Made by a program: the position numbers and the translations under genes. The notes under the pieces were generated by a model. The model made no database searches and was not told where the DNA came from. It saw only the letters and a program-made list of their open reading frames with translations. From the NCBI GenBank assembly GCA_014825775.1, contig MVAQ01000340.1, forward strand, positions 1 through 15,547: a stretch of 15,547 nucleotides of DNA. Direction: 5' to 3'. Below, piece by piece: positions 9,303 through 15,547 of the stretch; the stretch's first letter is position 1, and the number at the start of each line of letters is the position of its first letter. Source of the stretch: Krasilnikovozyma curviuscula (lineage: Eukaryota; Basidiomycota; Tremellomycetes; Cystofilobasidiales; Mrakiaceae).

Positions 9303-9818
9303 ATGGCTTCCCAACAACCCTCTCAGAAACCAATGTGCCAGACATGTATGGAGAAACCAGGTAACTTGAAGTCGGTATCATCAATTCCATTCGCCTTCCT
9401 ATTCGCTCGTGCGACGACAAGACTGACATGTTCTTTCTTGCTCTTGTAGGTGTGGGGGGTGTAAGTTGATTGGGTATTGTAGTGTTGATTGTCAGAAGAA
9501 AGGTAACGCTAATTTTCGAAGACCTTGGCTACATCGACCTCTCTTGACTGAACAATCTTCCACCCATACATCGCCTTCTGCGTTCTACGCACTTCAATAC
9601 ACCTGATGGTAAAAAAATGCCTGACTTCATCAGATTGGCCCAACCACAAAATGCTCTGCCGCGCTCTTGCTGCGCAGAAGGTCCCCTTCAGAGCTTCGGG
9701 ACCATCTGAAGGCGGCGCTGGTGGACACAATGGACACAGCCACGGACACGGAGGACACGACCATGGACATGGAAACATGCATAGTCACGGTGATGGTCAA
9801 TGGCACGCCTCTCACTAA
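9303..9818 (+). CDS. MYND zinc-finger protein with His/Gly-rich tail, 101 aa
   Basis: Exons are 9303-9370, 9450-9502 and 9634-9818, giving 102 codons including TAA. The start has a good context (CACCATGGC). Residues 12-49 give the full MYND ligand set: Cys12, Cys15, Cys24, Cys27, Cys33, Cys37, His45, Cys49, with spacing C-x2-C-x8-C-x2-C-x5-C-x3-C-x7-H-x3-C and the typical Asp-Trp-Pro-x-His. MYND fingers bind two zinc ions and usually mediate protein contacts with Pro-rich peptides. Residues about 70-101 are a His/Gly-rich tail with repeated His-x-His and Gly-His-Gly units and a final Trp-His-Ala-Ser-His, a likely extra metal-binding segment. To keep the frame and the 8-residue Cys15-Cys24 spacing, intron 1 must start at 9371 with GTCGGT. 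The better-looking GTAACT at 9361 gives a stop codon. The protein is little more than the finger plus tail, and its partner is unknown. The finger call is strong and the exact exon 1 end slightly less so. Confidence 0.88.
9719..9795 (+). repeat. Degenerate GGACAC-type hexamer repeat coding His/Gly tail
   Basis: Within the last exon of the MYND gene the bases GGACAC or near-copies (GGACAT, GGTCAC-like) recur about every 6-12 bases, encoding Gly-His units. The array is imperfect, with Asn, Ser and Asp codons interspersed, so it appears to be an old expansion maintained by selection for histidine rather than a fresh microsatellite. Confidence 0.6.
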
Positions 9819-11459
9819 TGGTGCGGATTGTCGGTAGCTTAGTCAGGTGGTCTGTTTGCTTGCCTGCTCGCATTAATTGTTGAGCCTCTCGTATCTGAGG
9901 ACTGGGCTGTCTATTTGATCACGCTTTTCACACCTATGACTGATCTTCTGTTGCTGAAAGAGGTAAACATGACTGAATTAAAGGGGGGGAGGTTCTAACG
10001 TTACGCACTCATTCCGCTCTTTGATCCAACGCCAGCAAGATTTGACAATAAACCTAACCTTATGTCACTACATCTCACAGTCAGATGGTTGATTTTAAGA
10101 GCCTCATACTTTGCCTTTCATGGGTGATCACCCACTCCACATTTGCTCATGTGAAGGTGTTGTTGCAGTGACATTATGATCACCCCTCCTACTCTCCATA
10201 GGGACATCAAGAGAGGTTCAGACCTACTCTGAAACCAACTTCCAGGGATTCAAATGATATTCTGACGCCGAAAATGGATATCTTGGGAAATATCATGGTG
10301 TCGAGGTTCGTGAGTGCCTGTTGTAAACAGACGAAAGTCAATCGACATTTGACATATAATCTGTCGCTTCTTTCAGAGCTTCCGCCAACAAAGATATATG
10401 ACTGTATATATAAATGCTCATAAAATAAGTATATTTATATAAACTTTTGACTTGAGAATGGTTTTTTGGTTTCAGCTAAGTTTCTCAATCGAGGTTGGAA
10501 CACACCGCGTTTGTCTCAAGTTGGCCTCCGTTGTTCAGCGTGGTATCTTTCACAACCACACAAGTTCTTATTGATCCACGAATTGATCAATTTGCTCTAC
10601 TACTTTAACACTATTTCGCTTGAAGTTGGGAACGGTCTTCAGACTTTTCAGACGTACTTTGGGTAGGTTCTTTTTGGTCCTCCTTTCTTCATTTTATTTT
10701 CTTAGATTAAACAAATCAGAAAGAACTGCTTGTCAGGAGTTCTGAGGATTGGAATTAGTAACTTCAACTTTTAAAGAATAAGGTCGAGGAGCAGAAGGTT
10801 AAGTCCAAATCACATCGTCGCCGTTGAGATGTGGAACAGTTTTTTGCCGTAACAGATGGACGCTCAATACACGGCATAAACCTTGAACCTTTCCACCTTC
10901 TGGCAGGGAGTGCTGCTTTGATAACAAATATAACAGATATGCATAATCCTGATATGCTTGTACAATGTAGGTGTCATAATTGAACTCCTGAAGACGGAGG
11001 GTATATAGTTGCAATGAGAATAAAATGTTCTTTCCGTAAGGAAAAAATGGCGTTAAGGCTGAGTCAATTCGCCTTAACGATGCACGGTTTTGCAAGGAGC
11101 GAGACAATGGCGTGAACGGCGAACCCAACGGGATATCCACCGCTGGCCAGAGAGATACTGAGGATCAAAAAGATTACAAGAAAGTTTTGCATGGAAAATG
11201 ACCCGTTGCCGTCCATGTAAAAGAGACCGTCGGTATGCGGGATGAGTGCCGCTAAAGGTGCTAGAGCCTCAGGAGTCTGACGGAATCAACGACTTACGTT
11301 GCAAAAATTGTTGGATGGGATGTAAGTCACTACGAAAAAGATTAGAGAGGGAGGTAGGTGGATGGTACGCACCTCTCTTTCATGCTCTAGTGGTCACGCT
11401 GGCGTTGATTGCTCTCTTCGCAAGAGGCTGGCGTGGCATCCGATGATTCGAGTACAAAC
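9819..11459. other. 1.6-kb region without a confident gene
   Basis: The left part (about 9819-10060) is probably the 3'UTR and terminator region of the MYND gene and holds an AATAAA at about 10045. A perfect 12-base palindrome GGGTGATCACCC lies at 10121-10132, with a second GATCACCC about 50 bases further on. Bases about 10385-10445 are very A/T-rich (TATATATAAA-like runs). Open frames at 10466-10666 (+) and 10799-11140 (-) have no recognisable motifs and no ATG-plus-splice model that I can defend. A minus-strand frame at 11276-11064 includes an ATG peptide (11216 to 11064) whose start resembles a signal peptide. Confidence 0.4.
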
Positions 11460-12860
11460 TCAAACCTCTAAACTGCGCCCCTTTCTGCCCTGCCAGCTTC
11501 TTCCACCCACACCACTTACACCGATTTTCTCCTTCACAATCCCGAATTCCGAAGAAGACGAGAGCTCAGGGAACACAATTGAGGAGGTCACTGAGGAAGG
11601 TGGGCTGCCGGGCTTGGGCGAGGAGGAGGAAGACCAAGTGGAGGAAGTACTAGAGAATGGTGAGCTGGGCAATGCGAGGGTGGTAGTGAAGGGAGGTGCG
11701 AGGGAAGGAGAGGGTGTTGCCCGCGAGGACGATGGAAGCGGCGCACAGTTGGACGGTGGGGGCCTACGCGAAGGTGCTGTCGATTTCAAAGGTGTCGACT
11801 TAAAAAATGTGGATGCTTTCAGGGTCCTATGAAAACATAATATGGACACCACGTAGAACAAATCATTAGTTGTGCCAGTGATGCGACGTGCCGCAATGTC
11901 AGGAACTAAATGCAAAGATAACGAACTTTTTCCCTTCTTTGCCAATCTCAACCGCGCCTTTACTCCATCTGACCAGACCCCGACCAACGAGCCCCAACGT
12001 CTCCTTCAGACCAAATGCCTCGTCCTCGTCGGATCGTTGGGCACGAGTCAAGGCGTCGAGAATGTGGGATCCGTGGAGGAGGTACTCGAGCGTGTGTGTG
12101 AGAGTACAAGTGGACTCATACTGTATGCAGCAATTTGTTTGGAAGTGGACGAAACGAGGTCGACGAAGACAGGAGGAATTGCGCGAGTAAACAATGAACC
12201 GGGCAGGGATGCCAATAAAAACGATAGGAAGATCAGGGACACCATTTCATAGCACACTCATGATAGAGGTGAGGTGAGCTTACGTCTTTGATGTTCTTGG
12301 ACTCCTTGAAAGACAGCTTGATGTAGTGTCTTGATTCTGGAGTTTGGTGCGACGAGGGCGAGTACGACGTAGGGAGAGGGATGAGGTAGGACGGGTGAGA
12401 CTTGACGGAGATATCAATTTGAAGAGAACAATAATAAATAAAGGGAAAAAAGACACTTAGTGAAAAAAGTAGAGGGTCACCGACTCATCTGGAGCACACT
12501 CACGTTGTTGGGGGCATCCTTCAAGATTTTTTCAGTCACTTGGTCCGGGTCCTTTGAGGAGTTAACCCCAGATATACAAGGCAAGAGAAGGCCTCTACGA
12601 CATATTCTATTTTCAAGGTCGTTATCACTACAGCAGAGAAGAGCCAATGTTTCGTTTGGTGATTTGACGAGGAGGAGTGTGCCTTGGAAGATGAGGGCGT
12701 CGTCGAACGCCAGACACGTCGACGGTAGCGTCAAGAGGATTTTGTGGGGTGAAGGGAGCAATCGAGGTAAGATGAGAGGGTTTGATTGGGGGGGAGGAGG
12801 GTAGGAGGACCAACTCAAGTCGGAAAGAGAAGTCGAGGGTGAGAATGAAGAGGGGGCCAT
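11460..12860 (-). CDS. Hypothetical protein, four exons, about 344 aa
   Basis: Exons (minus strand) are 12860-12504, 12400-12284, 12120-11927 and 11826-11460. Phases agree, and the start is the first ATG in frame. Residues 1-35 are Ser/Pro-rich. Residues about 39-70 look like a beta-rich domain with Leu-Leu-Thr-Leu-Pro and Leu-Ile-Phe segments. Residues 159-222 are helical, with a Leu-Glu-Tyr-Leu-Leu-His-Gly start and a Gly-Leu-Val-x-x-Gly-Leu-Val repeat. The last exon is Ser/Pro/Thr-rich low complexity. The order (Pro-rich start, Leu-Leu-Thr-Leu-Pro strand, then a Gly/Leu helical part) vaguely recalls spartin/senescence-domain proteins, but this is a guess. Intron 2 has no AG between its 5' end and its acceptor, which supports exons 2 and 3. 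The exon 3 donor (GTTCGT) is weak, and a strong GTAAGT at about 11492 inside exon 4 leaves the C-terminus uncertain. The gene is divergent from the ArfGAP gene. Confidence 0.5.
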
Positions 12861-13098
12861 TGGGTGAAAGGAAACGCCTAGACGGAGCAAATTGAAATGC
12901 TATAGCAATACCATTTTGATGATTGCTATCTCTATTCCATCCTGACTTTGCTTCTTGCTATCGGGTGTTCAGTCCTTCTTTGTTCGCGCCACGTTCGAGT
13001 CTGATACGCCACAGAGCAGGCCAACGAGACGCACTCGACGAAACGCTCCTCTTCTATCTCTGTCCATCTCCCAGTCCAATTACAGATCAAGCTCTACG
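12861..13098. promoter_or_regulatory. Divergent promoter region between the hypothetical gene and the ArfGAP gene
   Basis: Only 238 bases separate the two opposed start codons, so both promoters must share or overlap this interval. It is C/T-rich on the plus strand towards the ArfGAP start (for example the Ser/Pro-like CT stretches around 13045-13085). No individual element is recognisable. Confidence 0.5.
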
Positions 13099-15429
13099 AT
13101 GTCAGCCTCGTCGATTCCCAAGGCAGAATCCGACGCAATCTTTAAACATTTCAAGACGCAGTCGGCAAACAAAGTGAGCGATCCTTTTTTTCTTCCTTCC
13201 TTTCCTCTCCTCGGTTTTCCCTTTTTTGACGTGTTATTCACCTCTGCCTCTTCTGTTCCTCACGCTTATCTTAACGTCATTTCCAGGTCTGCTTTGACTG
13301 TCAAGCAAAGAACCCGACATGGTCCTCCGTTACGTTTGGGGTCTACCTTTGCTTGGACTGCTCCTCCGTCCACAGAAACATGGGCGTCCACATCTCTTTC
13401 GTCAGGTCAGTACCAGGTCCTTTCTATCTCGAATTTTCCCTGTCTCTTGTAGGGTATGGTGATAGGTCAATGGTAGTTAGTGGGTCTCGCCAGCAACGGC
13501 ATGGGAAGAGGGAAGTGCTGGAGGGAACGAGATGTCTGGGAATACAATATTCCCATCCTTTAGTGGTTGAAGGGGGAGACAGCAGCTCTTCTGGAAGATG
13601 TAGCACTGTTAATCACAATAGATGGCCATTGTGGGAGTGGTGCTGCTGCAAAGTTCCTATCCCGGGCGGAAAGGCGACCTCTTCGAAAATGGCGCTGTGC
13701 TGGCTGTCCGTGCACGACCCGTTTTTTCTCGTTATTCGCTTCTGTCAGGGCCGTCTTCCAGGTTCTCTCGCCTGAAGCTTATAGGGACAGATGACGCGTA
13801 GTAGCTGGGGTTTATAACTTGAATAAAGGGCACCGTCCCAGGAAGGGAAGCAGGAAGGAGTGTAGAGAAGATATGGTCGCGGTGGTCGAATGTTGCTGCT
13901 GTCGAAGCATCGAGCTTCTCTTTTCCCCCTCGCTACCGACTGACTCCAATATCACTTTTCGTGATACCCATAGATCCACCAACCTTGACACCTGGTCTGT
14001 TCCCCAGCTGCGATCCTTCAAGTGCGGCGGAAACGCGTCAGCGACGACCTTTTTCACCAAAAACGGCGGTTCTAACCTGCTCAATGCACAGGACGGCAAG
14101 ACCAAGTACACGTCTCGTGTTGCAGTGTTATACAAGGAAGAACTTGACAAGAGGAAGAGGGACGATGAGAGGCTTTACCCAACAAAGATCTTTATCGACG
14201 GCTTCTCCGATACTGCCGCCGCTGGTGCTGGTGTCACTGGAGTAGCTGCAGCAAGTGGAGACGACGATTTCTTCTCCAGCTGGGACAACGCAAAGCCTAA
14301 ACCAACAGCATCAGCTGCTGCTGTCAAGCCAACTCCTGTAACACATGTTTCCCCAGCACGTCCAGCTCCAACACCGGCTTCGACGCAACCACGAACCATC
14401 TCATCTTCATCTCTCCGTGCTGCAACCCCCTCGTCATCTACCTCGTCTGTCCCAACGTCGTCCACCACGGCTCAGCCTACAAAGGTCGGTGGCAAGGTTT
14501 CGAAGCTGGGAGCCTCTAAGCTGGGGGCAAAGAAGGCAACCACAAGTCTTAACTTTGAAGAGGCTGAGCGAAAGGCGAAAGAGGAGGAGGAGCGCATCGC
14601 CAAGTTGGGCTACAACGCGCGCCTCGAGGAGGAAGAAGCTGCGAGGAAGAAGAAGGAGGCTGACGCTACAGCTGCTGCCGCCGCTGCCAACGGCAATAAC
14701 TCGAGGGGGACCAATATTCTCGGCTCTGGCCCAAGTTCCAAGGCATCGGCACCACCGATCCCGAAGCTTGGGTTTGGCCAGACGTTTGCTGCGCCGGCGG
14801 CGCCTGCGAGTGCGCCTGCTTCCAAGATGGGCTTTGGCAGTACTGGAGGGTATGGCACGAGCAATGGCGCGAGGGATTCAGATGAAAGGACGACTGCAAG
14901 AGATAAGTTTTCAAATCAGAAGAGTGAGGCGATTTTTTTTAAGACTTCTCATTTTATAAAGAATCTCACTGGCATTTTAATTTCCTTCTTTCGCCAAATT
15001 TATTGCTTTTTTCCAATCGCCTAACATCCCTACTCAGGCATCTCATCCGACCAGTACTTCTCCCGTGGCGCCTACGACCCAACTGCTTCCTCAGAGGCTC
15101 AGCAGCGTCTCTCCGCCTTCAGCGGCGCGACCTCCATCTCCTCGTCGCAGTACTATGGTCGTTCGGAGGAGGAAGAGGATGCTGAGGCGATGAACCGCGC
15201 AGCAGGCCAGGGCGGGTTGGGCGATGTCGAGGCTGTCGTGAGAGATGTTGCAGGCAGAGTGATGGCGAATGAGGACGTGAGGCAGGTCGCGGAGAGCATC
15301 AGGGCTGGTGCCTTGAAGGTGAGTTGCAGCATACTCTTTCTGAAGAGATATGTGTCGCAAAGTACTGACGTGTTTCCGTGGCGCTCTTTGTAGTTGTCAG
15401 ACTACCTCGCCAAAATGTCGACCGAGTAG
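13099..15429 (+). CDS. GLO3: ArfGAP2/3-type (Glo3) ADP-ribosylation factor GTPase-activating protein, 486 aa
   Basis: Exons are 13099-13173, 13287-13405, 13974-14923, 15038-15318 and 15394-15429 (487 codons with TAG; all phases agree). The ArfGAP domain covers about residues 10-130. Its zinc finger is Cys27-x2-Cys30-x16-Cys47-x2-Cys50, followed by the arginine finger Arg55 in His-Arg-Asn-Met-Gly-Val-His, then the Leu-Asp-Thr-Trp motif at 69-72 and a basic helix. Residues about 170-245 are Ala/Ser/Pro/Thr-rich. Residues 266-305 form a charged Glu/Lys/Arg coiled-coil-like helix. Exon 4 opens with the Glo3 motif, Ser-Ile-Ser-Ser-Asp-Gln-Tyr-Phe, which marks ArfGAP2/3 as against Gcs1/ArfGAP1. Residues about 444-474 form an amphipathic helix before the short last exon. 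The family stimulates GTP hydrolysis on Arf1 at the Golgi and binds coatomer in COPI retrieval from Golgi to ER. Intron 2 (568 bases) is five times longer than the gene's other introns and splits the zinc-finger module from the rest of the domain. Confidence 0.95.
13406..13973 (+). other. GLO3: Long intron 2 of the ArfGAP gene
   Basis: This 568-base intron has a GTCAGT donor, a CTGAC branch-like site near 13940 and a TAG acceptor at 13971-13973, and it joins Arg65 (phase 2) to the Ser-Thr-Asn-Leu-Asp that follows in the family. Short open frames inside it on both strands have no recognisable product. I looked for box C/D snoRNA signals and found only imperfect C-box-like and isolated CTGA sequences, so no RNA gene is called. 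Confidence 0.75.
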
Positions 15430-15547
15430 AATCCCTCAATCAGAACCGATAACTTCATATTCAGCAATCTACACTCAATACCAGAGCTGCTCTTTCATCC
15501 CCTCCACCACCACCCCGACGCATCTGTTCTCGCGTCACGTCACCTTC
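15430..15547 (+). other. 3' flank of the ArfGAP gene
   Basis: These last 118 bases follow the TAG stop and probably form the 3'UTR. They are C/T-rich, with no gene visible before the window ends. Confidence 0.4.

Noticed and set aside
10799..11140. 113-codon minus-strand frame
   Set aside because: It starts at GTG rather than ATG, and no domain or supporting splice model could be found. Possible but unsupported.
11362..11832. 156-codon plus-strand Glu/Gly-rich frame
   Set aside because: It appears to be the complement of the Ser/Pro-rich last exon of the minus-strand gene. The minus strand has a phased multi-exon model and the plus strand has none.
12460..12804. 114-codon plus-strand frame
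   Set aside because: It is antisense to exon 1 of the minus-strand hypothetical gene and lacks motifs.
13406..13973. Intronic box C/D snoRNA
   Set aside because: Only near-miss C boxes and stray CTGA sequences were found, with no terminal stem and properly spaced C/D pair.
14345..14959. 204-codon plus-strand Arg-rich frame
   Set aside because: It is a shifted-frame shadow of the ArfGAP exon 3, whose own frame carries the family sequence.
1..15547. Mobile element, CRISPR array or bacterial-type defence system
   Set aside because: No terminal repeats, transposase or reverse-transcriptase motifs, or regularly spaced repeats were seen. The content is ordinary fungal housekeeping and accessory genes.

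Overview
The window looks like nuclear DNA of an intron-rich fungus, most probably a basidiomycete and perhaps a tremellomycete yeast. The evidence is that most genes are cut by many short introns (typically 60-115 bases, often with a CTGAC-like branch site and a T-rich tract before the AG). Products are typically eukaryotic (TDP1, Glo3-type ArfGAP, MYND, UIMs, F-box-like), and genes sit close together on both strands. The species assignment is inference. All multi-exon models were built by eye from splice sites, reading-frame phase and family motifs, and no transcript data were available.

Layout, left to right. 1-781: no confident gene; it is probably the 5' flank of the next gene and holds one presequence-like short frame. 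782-1840 (+): intact single-exon F-box-like protein. 2316-5498 (+): 7-exon gene for an 891-residue protein with a possible split ubiquitin/RA-like fold, a PH-like domain and a long Ser/Thr/Pro-rich tail. 5709-8836 (-): 12-exon TDP1 (tyrosyl-DNA phosphodiesterase), convergent with the previous gene, with both HKD half-sites and four N-terminal ubiquitin-interacting motifs. 9303-9818 (+): 3-exon gene for a 101-residue MYND zinc finger with a histidine/glycine tail, divergent from TDP1. 9819-11459: about 1.6 kb with no confident gene. 11460-12860 (-): unrecognised 4-exon gene with an uncertain 3' end. 13099-15429 (+): 5-exon ArfGAP2/3 (Glo3) gene with a 568-base second intron, divergent from the previous gene across 238 bases.

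The genes do not form a pathway. TDP1 repairs protein-DNA adducts, Glo3 acts in COPI vesicle traffic, and the F-box-like and UIM-bearing proteins touch ubiquitin signalling independently. I see no transposon, CRISPR array, tRNA, rRNA or bacterial-type defence locus. The most notable features are the four UIMs on TDP1, three of which are split by a phase-2 intron at the same residue; two introns in different genes whose models need the unusual donor GTCGGT; and the MYND finger with a His-rich tail.
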